From the NCBI GenBank assembly GCA_963920635.1, contig OY987298.1:57639949-57703948 (forward strand): a stretch of 64,000 nt of DNA, written 5' to 3'. Source of the stretch: Pseudeuparius sepicola (Eukaryota; Arthropoda; Insecta; Coleoptera; Anthribidae). A program made the position numbers and the translations under genes. The notes under the pieces are model-generated. The model had not been told where the DNA came from. It saw only the letters and a list, made by a program, of their open reading frames with translations, and did not search any database. Shown here piece by piece: positions 1 to 12,103 of this stretch (its first letter is position 1; each line of letters starts with the position of its first letter).

Positions 1-299
1 CACACAAGTAATTTATTTCTTTACAAAATGTCAATCAACAAATAAGAATAATTTAAATTATTGGACCTTTCTCAACAAAGCCACTGTCTAAGATGATATA
101 TTTTCTGTGCGTTTCCTGTTGTGGCACACCAGCCACCTTAACTGATATGGGCTTACTGACAGGCAGCCTTCTGTATTTTTTAAATTTAGTTCGTTTATAG
201 TGTGTGGAGCGGTTTTGATATACTCGATTTTTGACCCGTATAAAGTTCCAAAAATTCAGTAATTTGCGATGGCACAGATAAGAACAGATAAGTATATTT

Positions 300-515
300 T
301 GTATTGGACCTTTACACACCAACCCCTTGAGTGGTCCTGTTGACCATTCAACTGTTTTGAGGGGATTCCATGGCACACTTGACTTGGCAGATGCCTTTCA
401 AATTCCTATTTTGCTCAACTTTGACACCCTGCAGAATGGAATTCCCTGTATATTTTTTATTCAAATCTGGTATATACGGGTTTTGGGGTGTTCTGATTAA
501 CGCTGTGGGGTCAGA
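300..515. repeat. Interspersed repeat, copy 1 (pairs with 52140-52275)
   Basis: Shares with 52140-52275 the ordered strings TTTTGCTCAACTTTGA, then a T-rich stretch, then TTCTGATTAACGCTGTGG, plus a preceding CACACCAAC...GAGT-GTCCT segment. Order and spacing are kept with small indels, so these are two diverged copies of one unknown repeat. Confidence 0.5.
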
Positions 516-1514
516 TTTTAAATAAAAAAAACGCTAAATGGTTTTCGCCAAAAATGGCGGGAAAGTCAAAAGAAGCGGTTTTTGAAGGCCTTTCAAACAA
601 AAAAAGTTTAGGCGATTATCTCCAAAAATGAATATATACCCTTATGACTTCCGATTTCGGAAGTCACAATGTTTCCTGTATAAAACTACGTCAGCATGAC
701 AAGGCCACCACCAGCAGTCTGTTGCAGAAAAAAGTGGTGGAAGTCATAACGCACTTGTAAAAAGAGTGAGCACATCGTCATGATGTGTTCATTATGTGTA
801 ATGTATCTTGCGACTTCCAAAATGGCTTTAAAAGTGGCAACACCTCATTCGCTGCTTGATTCGAAATGGTTTTGGCCTTTTCCCATGTTATTAACAATAA
901 TAACAATTTAAGGTAAAAAACGCGTTTCCAAAATATTTTTCGCTGCATTTTCTTAAATAACTCATCAGAATGATTTCCTATGCTAAAAATGTCTGGAATA
1001 CGGTTTGTTCTAAATAAAAATAATTACAAAATGGCCCCAGTTCGATTGTTCTAAATGCATCTTGCTTGCAAAATTGAAAACAGTGTAGTCTTTTCACAAA
1101 AATTAACAGTTATTTAGAAGTTGCTGTGAAAATTTAAATAATAGTTCAAAATAAACAAAATTTACAGCAAAATATTTACAATCAGCAATCCGAACTCCAA
1201 TATCATATATGCAAAAAAAATGTATAACGTGGTACTAGATGTATCTAGTGACCCTAATCTAGTTCCCCTATAACTTTGGACTTTTACACACTACATTGAA
1301 AACTTCGCATACTATTAAGAACCTTGGGTCGATTTCAGGCTCTGAACCAAGAAACAAGCTCACATTAGCATAAAAATATGTATACCAACAGTGTGAACCA
1401 CATAACATTTTACCCCCTCTTAACTTCCATATTATTCGAGTTAAAGACAAAATTGTGGGGATAAAAGTTTTAGGATTTTTGGTGGGCTCGTCCGTGGTCT
1501 TATTGGAATTGATA

Positions 1515-1573
1515 CAGGGTGTTCCGTAAAAGCGGTACAAACCAACTTACGTTTTATTTTATTGAACACCCTG
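1515..1573. repeat. Mini TA element: CAGGGTGTTC/GAACACCCTG termini
   Basis: Starts TA-CAGGGTGTTCCG and ends ATTGAACACCCTG-TA, 10-bp inverted termini around a 39-bp centre. It is either a minimal internal-deletion derivative of the TA-target foldback family or the abutting ends of two elements. Confidence 0.5.
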
Positions 1574-3224
1574 TATGTTATTGAATTTTCTACGCTTCAT
1601 CCCAATTTCAATGGTGTGTACATGTTATATGTTTCCTTCGGCCGTTTTAAAATACAGGTCGTTCAAACTTCATTTTTTATATGTTTTCACATCCTGTATC
1701 TCCGAAACGAAACGTTTGCAGATTTTTTGTTTTACGTTATTTTTCAGAAACAGTTAAATAAACAAAGAATACTAATTAGATATGTATAAAAGAACTCCAG
1801 ACTTATAATTAATAATAATTATACAGTAATAAATCAGTACTAGACTGGTTGTTAAGGGGCATTTGCAAGGGTGAAATGACATACTTTGTTATGGAATTTG
1901 GAATTCAATGATAATATATATAAAAAAATTAAAAAGTAATTTTGAAGAATAAAAAGTATAAGTCTCATTTCAGTTGTATGTCACTACAAAACTTCTCTGT
2001 GGATGATTTTTCAATAGTAATTGGAAATAAAGTTTCAATTCATGTTTAAAAGTTAAGAAGCCTAACTTCAAACTATAGCCTTGCAATTGCCCCCTAAGCC
2101 TAGTTATAGGTATAATAAGTGCAACCATAATTTTTAAAATTGTGTTTATTAAATATAACAGATAACTTACTTTTTAATGAGTTTATTATACTGTTGGGTG
2201 ACTATTAACTAACACAAAATGCTGCATCACTTTCACTGTGGGATGTGTGACTGTCTAACCTCAAAGATCTAAAGTAGTTTTTATACAGCATTAATATGGC
2301 AACGAAAGCATTTAAGTGCTATAAAAGCCAAGTAAGAACTGAGTACACGCGATAAGGACGGTATCTCTGTGTGTCATTCCAAACTTACTGCATGTACCTA
2401 AATACAATACATCAAGTAAGGGCCACCTAATTCAAAACCATAGATGCTTTGGAATTCTGGGTTTTCAAATAAACTCTTCCTTTTTTATGGAAAAGAGAAC
2501 ACACAATATGTAACGCATTTTATTTAAATACGGGAGTTGTGAAAAAACGGGAAAAAGAAAAAATATTTTTTTGTTTAAAGAAATTGTTATTTTGCATTAA
2601 AATGGTCCATTTTACCATATAATTTTGTTGGCAGATGAATTTCGAGTCCATGGGGAACAATAAAATTAATAATATACAGGGTGACCGTATTTCGAGTCTA
2701 TGCATGGGGATCTTGGTTTATAAGAGATAAGAGGTCGGTTAAATTGGGGCAAAGTTGCGGATTTTGATGCTGAGTAACATAGTAAAAAAAAATTTTGCCG
2801 GGCCCTTCTCGTTTTGAAAAGAATGTGAAGAAACCTTGAAAATTGTCTTTTGAGTTTTTATTTTTTTAAGCGAAAACGAAGGGGGCTGGTCATTTCTAAG
2901 TTAAACATTATTAAGGCACTTTTTTACAAGGAATCTAAATATGACCTCGCATTTTTTTCGCCTCCCTGGACAAAAATGTGACGATCAACTTTTATTTTTC
3001 TTATGGGCGCCATATTGGATTTTTGCAAAGAAGATTTTTTCTGGTTAAAATGATATGTCACACATTATGCTTTACTTTATTTTCCTTGCTTTAATATCAA
3101 ATTAATCGTTTTTGCATAGAGTGCTTTGGAAACATAAGCCCCATAACGTTTGACAGTTCAGTATAATTTTAAGTGTCACGGATACTTTCTTTTACTGAAA
3201 AATAGATATTTATGTACTTACCAG

Positions 3225-3415
3225 GGCACTGAAGTTAAACTTTTTATGACATGTGGAATTTAGTTGCCGATTCCTCTGCCCGAGGCAAATAAACCACACG
3301 AGTCATAAAAATAATTTCAGTGCGGAGGAACCGACACCGTGCGGTGTTGCTTGACTTTGGCGATCTCTCTACCTAGGTCGAGTATGACGAGACACGCCAC
3401 ATTCTGAGAGAAAAT
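3225..3415. repeat. Two-tier hairpin repeat family, copy 1
   Basis: Arms at 3225-3324 (GGCACTGAAGTT... and ...TTTCAGTGC) enclose a smaller TTGCC/GGCAA hairpin; downstream comes a conserved tail GTTGCTTGACTTTGGCGAT...CTACCTAGGTCGAGTATGA. The same order occurs at 45089-45345, so this is a dispersed element. No coding capacity. Confidence 0.6.
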
Positions 3416-4859
3416 CCAAACTGCTGCCTGTTGAGCAGCCTCCATGTAAAATAGATTAATATTCAAACCTACTAAAATATTTATACTTAAAGATTGCGCT
3501 GCTATAGGGAACAATTTTGCAATGTGTACGAAAAGATAAATGGGATTTATTGGCCAGGTTGTGAATATTTGGTCACTTTTGACGGGCGATGGCTGATGTT
3601 TGATGTTTACGTCTCGCCAAGGCCTACTTATTGAAAAAATTGTACAATAATCTCTGAGCTTTTAATGACGATTTTGAGACACTTCACTGCCGATTTCAAG
3701 AAAATGTCATTTTCACATGAAGAAAAGTGTGACATGATTCAAATTTATTATTCTTCAAGTATAAATGATGACGAAGGGATATTAGACGAGCCATAAACAA
3801 TTTAAGGAGACATGCTGCATTGAGCCTTGAGGAACAAGGAGGACAAATTGAACATTTATTTTAAAAAAGGATTGTCTACTCCTCTAGGCAGTATTACTTA
3901 ATAATTAAGTACCAGATGCTACTTCATCGTAATTCAACAAAAAGAGACTTATTAAATTAAATAATAATTAAGGCTAATAATGAAATAATTTGCAAATAAT
4001 ATAGAAATAATCTAAAGAAAGTAACAGAAAAAATAAATATGACTATTACAAACTTAAAGTAGAAAACAGCACAAGTGACTTTAAAAACATCTATAAAATT
4101 ATGCATGGCGCTACAAATATAAGGTTGACTCCAGTAATAAGACTGATCTTCATATTATAGATGCCAACTCCATGCCATTTACAAATCCGAAAGTTAAATC
4201 TACTTATTGCAACATATTTTTTAGTGGGATTAGCACACAAATGTTTAATAAAAGACTGATTCCATTGCCATTGGCGGTTTTTCTTTCATACCACACATAT
4301 TACTTGTCCCATTGTTTAAAATTATTTCATCAATACACAACTATAAACTTTTTAGAGTTAAAACAACACTTCTGCACACACTTTGCATTTGCTATAATTG
4401 AATATGAAACAATATAATATCGAATGTGCACACCTAGTCAAATCGACCACAGAAGCCACGGCATGGCTGCAATCATCTTGGAAAATCAATATTTTACGAA
4501 TTTCAACTATTAGGCATGGGGAAAAAAGCATTTGCTGCCTACGTAAAGTGCCTTTTCTGTACAAGATATGGGAAAATTCTACTAAGAATAGTTGTGAGGT
4601 GATAACTATTAACAACATTGAATTTGGAAAATTAAACAGAATCTAGTGTTTCCTTAAAAATCAAAAACTAGTATCACTTCTGGCAAAGCTGAAATGAGAA
4701 AAAAATTTGCATGTCAGAAGGTGGTGTTAAATTAATAAGCGATGTACCAAATTTGATAAATATATCTTGAAAATGCGGGGTGTACCTTGATCCACTGTGC
4801 AGGGAAGGAACAAGCCCACCTTCTTAAAGGATCCCTTACACATCACCGCGAAATACAAG

Positions 4860-6010
4860 GCCTACTATAAAGACAGGCCCTGGCGCACAAAAATCACGTG
4901 ACCATCTTAGTCAGACGTTACATGTCATTTGTTACATAACTGAAAGCGGCAGCTTGGGTTTTGAGAAGTTTTCAATGTTTAAAGTGTTTTTAAACGTCTT
5001 AGTTTATATTTTAGAAACAAGGTTGTGTCTAGTGCGCGTGTGTCCTGGCGGAGGGGAACCGCCCAGGTGTTATTATGGCCTCTGGGTGTCTGGGTGGGAG
5101 TCGTGCCGTCCAAGAGTATTGGTGCCGCTCGCACCGACGCGACGCGACGCGTGAGCGCTGGGACAGTATTAGTATTGGACAGTGGAGCCTGAGACACAGG
5201 GGTGAACTGCTTACGGGAGATCCGCGAGTTCAGACGGTCCGGGTGGCTGGAAGCCGTTCCCGTTGACCACGTTCGGGTTTGTGTATTTATTGTATTCACC
5301 ATTCATCTTGTGCGAAATAAATCAGTGTTGTAACGTACTCGAGGATTTTCGTTGTCGACCTACGCCCTGATATGGTCTTTCACGCTGCCGATCAACTGAG
5401 ACCTCGTCAATATTTACAGTAGGTATACCTACCGAGACCGAGGTTAGTTTTCATTTTTATTTCATAAAAAATAACCTAAATACCAAATATTGGGTCTGTT
5501 TATATTATATTTATACATATTACAAAAGCCAGGAAGAAAGTGTCACCAAAACAAACATTTGTTTTGCCTCGGGATGACAATTTCCGCCAAAAATGGATTC
5601 GTCAAATCCCAACTGATATTTAATTTCTAAAAAACCCTTAAGTATGTGTGGCTAACACATTTTCAAGAAAGTGAAACAATAACTAACGTGGACAAATGTG
5701 TTGTGGGAGGAAAATACCTATAGAGAATATCACCTAAGCTAAAGGAAGGTGATGTCCCAACAATTTTTGAGAATGTGCCAAAATATTGTGAGTGCAGTGC
5801 CGTTTAACTCTCAGCCTAAAACAGCTGAGGCAGGTTGAAAATTTTGAAAAAACAATTAGAGAAAGCTTGGATGCACAAAACCAATAATGTAATAGATGAA
5901 AGAAAACTTGTCAAATTGTTACGAAATTTGTTTTTTCTACTTATCTCCAAAAATGCCTTTCATTATATAGAACTAAGTTGGTCACGTGACTACGCGATTA
6001 TGCGTTAGCG
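4860..6010. mobile_element. Possible degenerate element with ~50-bp inverted ends and GC-rich LTR-like core
   Basis: The segment 4857-4915 (CGCGAAATAC...AAAGACAGGCC...TCACGTGACC) returns inverted at 5971-6045 (GGTCACGTGACTACGCG...GGCCTGTCTTTAT...). Between them, 5030-5420 is GC-rich, with a GACGC run, an AATAAA-type signal (GCGAAATAAATCAGTG) and an end ...CAATATTTACA that looks LTR-like. No protein-coding domain and no clear target duplication were found, so the class is uncertain. Confidence 0.35.
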
Positions 6011-6180
6011 CCATGGCCTGTCTTTATCGTTGGCCTCACGCGAAATATTCGCCTAGATTATTTCGCGTTGGTCTAAGTCTTAGGTGTCCTTATTTCTTTG
6101 TGTTTTTGAGATACAAGAAAACTTTTCTAATAAAAGTTATAGTAATTAAAACAGTTTTTGTTACCTCTACTATGAATATA

Positions 6181-6685
6181 CAGGGTGATAAATAAAAGTG
6201 GGGCAAACCAGACATATGTTTTCTTAATGGGAACACGTTACATATTCTTCAGTTTTTTAATATCTACCCATGATTACGATTAAAACAGTATTAAACTTTG
6301 TACCATTATCTTTTACCGTTTTTGACATATTTAATTTTCAAATTTTCTACTAAATCTATTTACTTAACTTGAATTTGTGATAAAGACAGACAATCAATGT
6401 AATAACAAAAAAATGTTTTATGTAAGCAAAGGAATTTTACATTAAAAATGTAGAATGTCAGATGTTATTTTAGATATTACTGTAATTCAAAGATAGAATG
6501 TTTGGGAATTTTAGACATTTTACTCAAATAGCTTCCAATGTTGTGGAATTTTAGTATGACTTTCCCTTGGCTAAAAACAAACATTTCTTGTTATTGAATT
6601 GGTCTTAGATTTAGTATAAAATCTAAAAATTAAACATTTGATATTATATTATATTTGATTTGCTCTACTTTTAAGAAACACCCTG
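6181..6685. mobile_element. TA-target MITE, 505 bp
   Basis: Begins TA-CAGGGTGATAAATAAAAGT and ends ...TACTTTTAAGAAACACCCTG-TA. The termini are imperfect inverted repeats (CAGGGTG plus an AAAAGT block) flanked by TA on both sides. There is no ORF of note, so it is a non-autonomous Tc1/mariner-like derivative. Confidence 0.55.
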
Positions 6686-7107
6686 TATATTTATAGTATG
6701 GGTCATAAAAAAAACTGTTTATAATAAGCTTATTATAAACAGTTGTAGCTCAAGTTTTGTTTGTTTGTTTGTTTGAAAAGTGTTTTCATATCTCAAAAAA
6801 ACTTAAAGAGTTAAAAAGGGGTGGGTTGTTATGTGGGACACATTGTACTTGTATATTTTCATGTTTCATGTAAAATAAACTTTTGACAATCAGTCTATGG
6901 CTATGAAGTTGAATAATAGTTGACTCCAAAACCTCAGCCATAAAATACTAAACATTCTTGAAATGTACATCATTTTTGAATTTCGTTTTTTTTTCTTTTT
7001 GTTAACTACCTATGGAATTCATCTTCATATGAAACACTCCTCATAATCACGTTTCATTTTTGATACTCATCCCTCCACCAAAGCTGTGTTCCTCTGTCTA
7101 ACTATAG

Positions 7108-7342
7108 GTGAATATGCAGGAGCTCAAGGTCTAGGTCTATTAAGGTTACACTCCACATTCCGTCACGACCTTAAGATCTATGCGTCCGATGAAGGTAGAG
7201 TGCAAATGACGGCAGCCGCTTTTGCTAAGGGACTGCTCGCTTTGGAGGGGGAACTGACGCCCATCCTTGTACAGATGGTGAAAAGTGCAAACACGAATGG
7301 CCTGTTGGACAATGACTGTGATAGTAGCAAATATCAAAATAT
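7108..7342 (+). CDS. PPIP5K: PPIP5K exon A (phosphatase domain core)
   Basis: The acceptor is ACTATAG before 7108 and the donor is GTAAGT at 7343. The first two bases finish a codon begun in an upstream exon outside the readable part; 77 codons follow, then two bases (AT) that join the G of the next exon to make Met. The peptide includes [39 protein letters not shown] and [12 protein letters not shown]. These are the most conserved stretches of the PPIP5K phosphatase half, where histidine acid phosphatases carry the substrate-pocket Arg and the SAxAF-type helix. The family's RHxxRxP catalytic motif should lie in earlier exons and is not seen here. The exon is isolated, with 17.8 kb of transposon-filled intron after it. 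Identification rests on recognised family sequence, so confidence is high. Confidence 0.93.
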
Positions 7343-8909
7343 GTAAGTTCATATAAGTTTAGGTAAATGTCATATTATTCTTACGCATTGAGTAAAATAT
7401 TATAAATGAAACAAATTTGTCAGTTCACTGGTGCTGAGAAAAAAAAGAGTTAAAAACACAATGCAAAATTCATTGTTGTGTCAGCACTTTGCTCAAAGAT
7501 AGATAGCGACTTGTTACTTTAGCACCAACTAACTGTCAGATTCAACAGCTATTGTTCCTCTTCGCGACAGTATTTCACTCGATGGCCTAAGTCAAAAGTA
7601 TTGTTAAAAGAATCTGAAAAGTAGGAATACCATATTATTTGTTTAGAGTATTGTGACGGTGAGAATTATTATTTATAACTTGAAACTGCAGAAAATGCAA
7701 CAAGATTATTTCACAAAAAACTAATGATGATGCTTTCTTCGACCAATGGTCTTGTGTTCTGACACCTATTCTATACATGGTGTTTTAGAAAACCCTTGCG
7801 TAACTTCTGGAGCATACAGAATTAAAAAAATATATAAAATTCTTATTGACCATGTGTCAATACTTTGAAAAGTGACATACATCAGTAAATTGCTTGACTG
7901 TTTTTTAACTAGATCAATACCAAAATAGGTTCTTTTCAAGTTTTTGTCCATTGGGCCCAAAAAAGATTTTTCCATTTTTTTGGGGCCGGGAAATGCTTAC
8001 AAAAAAATTATTATTCAAATTCCTGTTCCATGCATGACGTCATGGCCCTAGAGTAATGATTGGCTGAAATATTGCGGAGTTGCCGTATTTCTACAATCCG
8101 TATTGACAAAATATCGATTTGGTTTTAATGGTTACAGGGAGAGCCGATAATTTTTAATGTTGGCCGAAGCGCCAGTACTATTGTGTTGAATTTTGAATGG
8201 CAGCAACAAGGGCTGTTTGCATTGGATACAAATTTTGTGGCATGTTTAATGTATACTGCAAAAAGTTTACTTAATAACAAATTGAAATTGTTTCTTTTTC
8301 AAAAACGATAGTCGTTTCTTAAATTATGTATTTCTTTTTTATTAATAGAAAATGTGTTATTTTGATTACGTGAAAGGGACCTATCCCTTTGATTTTGTTT
8401 GCTTCGGTTTAAAAGTTTTTTTGGCTTTAATGTTAACCCCATTTAAAAACACCTCTGATGTGGAAATTTAGCAACTTAGTCGGTCTAAGTTTTATGCGAG
8501 GTTTTATGTCTATGATCTCCAACTGCTTTTTAGCAGAGAAATTTTGTAAAAAGTACGTGGACAAAGATGACAATAATATGTATACCTTAAAATCAAAAAA
8601 ATGACAGATAGTCCATCAGTGGTGACAAATTTATAACAAGTAGTTCATTTGTTCCATGGTACCTGTCAACTTCAAAGCATATTTGCAACATGCGGTGGTG
8701 TTTATAAATCAGTGTCGTCAGTTTCAAATGGTGCAAAGGCATTCTCCAGATGTAAGGCCTCTTTATTGCACATAAATTTTCAAAGTGTTGTCAATACCCT
8801 ATTGACTATGCATGTTTGACTTTGTCTGTGGTTTTGAAGTTTATATCGAAGTGTATTGTAAAACTGTAACAATTATTATTTAATTGCATTTGATGCCACA
8901 GTAATAGAA
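7343..8909. other. Intron sequence, no gene seen
   Basis: AT-rich intron after exon A. One GGTGTTTTAGAAAACCC string near 7780 resembles a decayed TA-element end. Nothing else is recognised. Confidence 0.5.
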
Positions 8910-9227
8910 TGACTACGTTTATCTCTACGTGTTCGATCCGATTGAGAGAGGTTTGAATTCATTGGAGCGGACTCAAATAGATGGCGTAAACCCTACAGTT
9001 TGAAATTCAATCATATTTAAAATTTCAAGTCAAGCTGCTATTCCCAAACAGGCCAGAATGTGCACCAACCTACTGTTGAATAAGTATAATAAGTTAATGT
9101 CCCTAGAGAGGATTGAAAACCGTAAGATACAATACTGGTGATGCAAATGTAGAATTATAAAAGTTTTGAAATAACTCAATATGATCCATTTCAATCCGAT
9201 CGAGTTGTCACGAGATAAACGTAGTCA
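8910..9227. mobile_element. 318-bp terminal-inverted-repeat element
   Basis: The left terminus TGACTACGTTTATCTC...GATCCGATTGA is matched inverted by TCAATCCGATCGAG...GAGATAAACGTAGTCA ending at 9227, about 37 bp with a few mismatches. The interior is AT-rich without an ORF. No target duplication could be fixed, so the superfamily is unknown. Confidence 0.55.
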
Positions 9228-10276
9228 GTGATTGTTAAGAAAATCTTGATTTTGTAAACTTTTGGAGTGATGGGAATTTTAGGCGATTTTGTATTTACTT
9301 GAAATTCGGAGAGACTTCCATAAACCCTTGAAGTTTTGTTCTTATCAAGAGTATACCTCATGTAGGCAGTCTTTTCTCTATGTGAATGTAGCTTTGCCTA
9401 TCAGTAGTTTTTTTTTAATTTTGTGCTTTTTTTTTTATTTGATCGTAAGTTTTATATTATAGTTTATGTGAGGACGATACATTTTCTTCTTTTAATTAGG
9501 CATATAGGTTCGTGTATATCGAACAGATGTAAAGAATGTAAAGATTATTTCACACCAAGAGGTATTGTATATGGAAGAGCATCTTCATCAAAATCATATC
9601 GATTGTTTTACAGTCACTTATGTCTAGATCTTCACTTATACATTGTCTATAAGAGATTCACGAGTTTTGATAATTCTTATAGGGAAATTGACAATCTGCT
9701 TGAAACAAAGAAGTAACTCTTCTCGAGTCAGGAGAACCATACCTAGGCATATTTATGTTTACATCCCCAAAAATAATGACTAATCAGATTCTAGATAAGC
9801 ACTTTATTTATTTAAGCTAAGAAAACTATCATAAACACTCGCCGTAGGTGGCCTTCTCATATATACTACGGATAAATGGATTTTTTTATAAGAAAAACTT
9901 CATTTGATGCTACTCCACCTCTCCTCCACCTCTCCTCCACCGACGATCTACCCTAACTAACTACATTATATTTGTCATTATGTCATTTTATAAAAGTAGT
10001 TTTATTTTGTTTCTCAATGTTTGAGAATAGGACAAAAATTTCTTAACAATTTTTTTCTATGCATTCAACAAAAATGGTACAAAGAATTCAGATTTTTCAC
10101 TCTTGTTGAGTTTGTGACAGGGATTTAACACAGACAGGAACCAAAAATGGTGATGTTTCTTTTTGTCTGAATCATAAAGATCAAGTGGGTATTTTGAATT
10201 TAGAGACCAAAAATTTTTCTCATTTCGCAGAGAAATAACCATAGCTTCCTCCTGTCCATCGGGTATGGTGAGAAAG
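9228..10276. other. Intron sequence, no gene seen
   Basis: AT-rich; contains a small CTCCACCTCTCCTCCAC direct repeat near 9915. A 97-codon ORF at 9423-9716 has no recognisable domain or splice context and is not called. Confidence 0.4.
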
Positions 10277-10608
10277 AATAAATTAAAAGTAAAAAAATAT
10301 TTTTAAAAAAAGCTTTTATTTAAATGCGCTAAAAAGAATAAAATAATCTTTTCTTTTAAAACTTTTACTATCAACTTATAACGTCATTCCACAATTTATA
10401 TGATATAAAAGCTTGTCGCGAGATTTAAGTAGTGGTATTTACTTAGTTTGAAAACTTAAATCTCGCGACAAGCTTTTATATCATATAAATTGTGGAATGA
10501 CGTTATAAGTTGATAGTAAAAGTTTTAAAAGAAAAGATTATTTTATTCTTTTTAGCGCATTTAAATAAAAGCTTTTTTTAAAAATATTTTTTTACTTTTA
10601 ATTTATTT
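10277..10608. repeat. Near-perfect palindrome, arms ~153 bp, loop 25
   Basis: The left arm 10277-10429 ends GCTTGTCGCGAGATTTAAG; the right arm 10455-10608 begins CTTAAATCTCGCGACAAGC and mirrors it to the outer AAATTAAAAGTAAAAA. I saw only one or two length differences in A/T runs. No ORF. It is a foldback element or a recent inverted duplication. Confidence 0.85.
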
Positions 10609-10728
10609 TGTAATTTTTAGTTTGGCCAGGTGTCTGAGTCTATTCATCTCAGTTAACGCATCATTGTTGCAAGGTCGTTTGCCGGTTAGTTTAGAACAGT
10701 CTAGCTCTTCAGTGAGGAGACCTTCTAA

Positions 10729-11571
10729 TGACCATCTTGGGTGTTCCGCCATGTTGGATTTAGAATGACGTCACACATATAATCATGCATTGTCATCCAA
10801 ATTAAACGTGTGTACAAAATTTCAGCTCGATCGGTTGAAATTTAACTAGTCCGCCATCTTGAGTGTTCCGCCATGTTGGATTTAGAATGACGTCACACAT
10901 ATAATCATGCATTGTCATCCAAATTAAACGTGTGTACAAAATTTCAGCTCGATCGGTTGAAATTTAACTAGTCCGCCATCTTGGGTGATCCGCCATGTTG
11001 GATTTAGAATGACGTCACACATATAATCATGCATTGTCATCCAAATTAAACGTGTGTACAAAATTTCAGCTCGATCGGTTGAAATTTAACTAGTCCGCCA
11101 TCTTGAGTGTTCCGCCATGTTGGATTTAGAATGACGTCACACATATAATCATGCATTGTCATCCAAATTAAACGTGTGTACAAAATTTCAGCTCGATCGG
11201 TTGAAATTTAACTAGTCCGCCATCTTGAGTGTTCCGCCATGTTGGATTTAGAATGACGTCACACATATAATCATGCATTGTCATCCAAATTAAACGTGTG
11301 TACAAAATTTCAGCTCGATCGGTTGAAATTTAACTAGTCCGCCATCTTGAGTGTTCCGCCATGTTGGATTTAGAATGACGTCACACATATAATCATGCAT
11401 TGTCATCCAAATTAAACGTGTGTACAAAATTTCAGCTCGATCGGTTGAAATTTAACTAGTCCGCCATCTTGGGTGATCCGCCATGTTGGATTTAGAATGA
11501 CGTCACACATATAATCATGCATTGTCATCCAAATTAAACGTGTGTACAAAATTTCAGCTCGATCGGTTGAA
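10729..11571. repeat. 122-bp satellite array, 7 units, each with TGACGTCA
   Basis: Unit starts are at 10729, 10851, 10973, 11095, 11217, 11339 and 11461; the period is exactly 122 bp and the last unit is 111 bp. Each unit reads CCGCCATCTTG-GTG-TCCGCC..., GAATGACGTCACACATATAA, ...TTTCAGCTCGATCGGTTGAA. Units are nearly identical, differing mainly at TTGAGTGTT versus TTGGGTGAT. The higher-order pattern points to recent amplification. Confidence 0.95.
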
Positions 11572-11650
11572 GATATCTGCTTCAAAATTGAGTTGCAAGA
11601 TTCCACCCGAACAAATTACATACATACATACATACATACATACATTGCAA
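11572..11650. repeat. Retroelement-like 3' tail with (ACAT)n
   Basis: Downstream of the satellite come GTTGCAAGATTCCACCCGAA and then about seven ACAT units (11619-11646). A unique end followed by a short tandem tetranucleotide is typical of RTE-type or related non-LTR/SINE 3' ends. No coding part is present. Confidence 0.4.
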
Positions 11651-12103
11651 GTTAAATAAAAGCTTTTAAAAATGAGATTCTCCCATAATTTTTTCATTCC
11701 AAAATACATTTTCATTTATTGTTTCAACCAAATAATCCCTGCAGGGATCAGGATTCGTGATATCCACTATAGGTACACATACTAATCAAATGCCTAATAA
11801 TTTTCAAATTTCTCTGTTAGGAATGACCTTTTCCCAAAAAACTGAAGTCCATCTATGGAAACAATATACTTACGAACAAATTCAGAAAAAGTCACAATAA
11901 TTTTGCTAAAATTGTACTTTTGCGGTCAGAAAATTCCATGCATCACTTTTGCCCTTTGTGAATTTTTTTAGGCCACTTTTCAAAAAACTGACAGAATGCT
12001 ACAGAAATCACCTAATCTTTAAATTATGGGACAGAAAGTTTGAAAAGCTTTAATTTGAGACACATTTTCAAATGTTATCTCAGTTGTTTTAAAGCCAGAT
12101 ATA
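11651..12103. other. Intron sequence, no gene seen
   Basis: AT-rich intron between the ACAT tail and the foldback element. Nothing recognised. Confidence 0.4.

Larger units (their letters stand above)
1..4770. other. Non-coding AT-rich DNA with scattered repeat ends
   Basis: No credible coding exon is seen. It holds a family repeat at about 300-515 (shared with 52140-52275), a 59-bp pair of TA-element ends at 1515-1573, a single CAGGGTGACC end at 2677 and a two-tier hairpin family at 3225-3410. Short ORFs lack coding character. It is probably upstream intron or flank of PPIP5K. Confidence 0.5.

Noticed and set aside
1..376. 107-codon minus-strand ORF at 53-376 as a gene
   Set aside because: Low-complexity, overlaps a dispersed repeat also found at 52140-52275, and has no recognisable domain.
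4979..5302. 107-codon minus-strand ORF in the GC-rich block
   Set aside because: Arises from local GC content in a probable LTR-like or transposon segment; no domain recognised.
9423..9716. 97-codon plus-strand ORF
   Set aside because: AT-rich, no recognisable domain, no splice context that fits PPIP5K phase.
10729..11571. Regular 122-bp repeats as a CRISPR-like array
   Set aside because: The whole 122 bp repeats without unique spacers, in a eukaryotic intron; it is satellite DNA.
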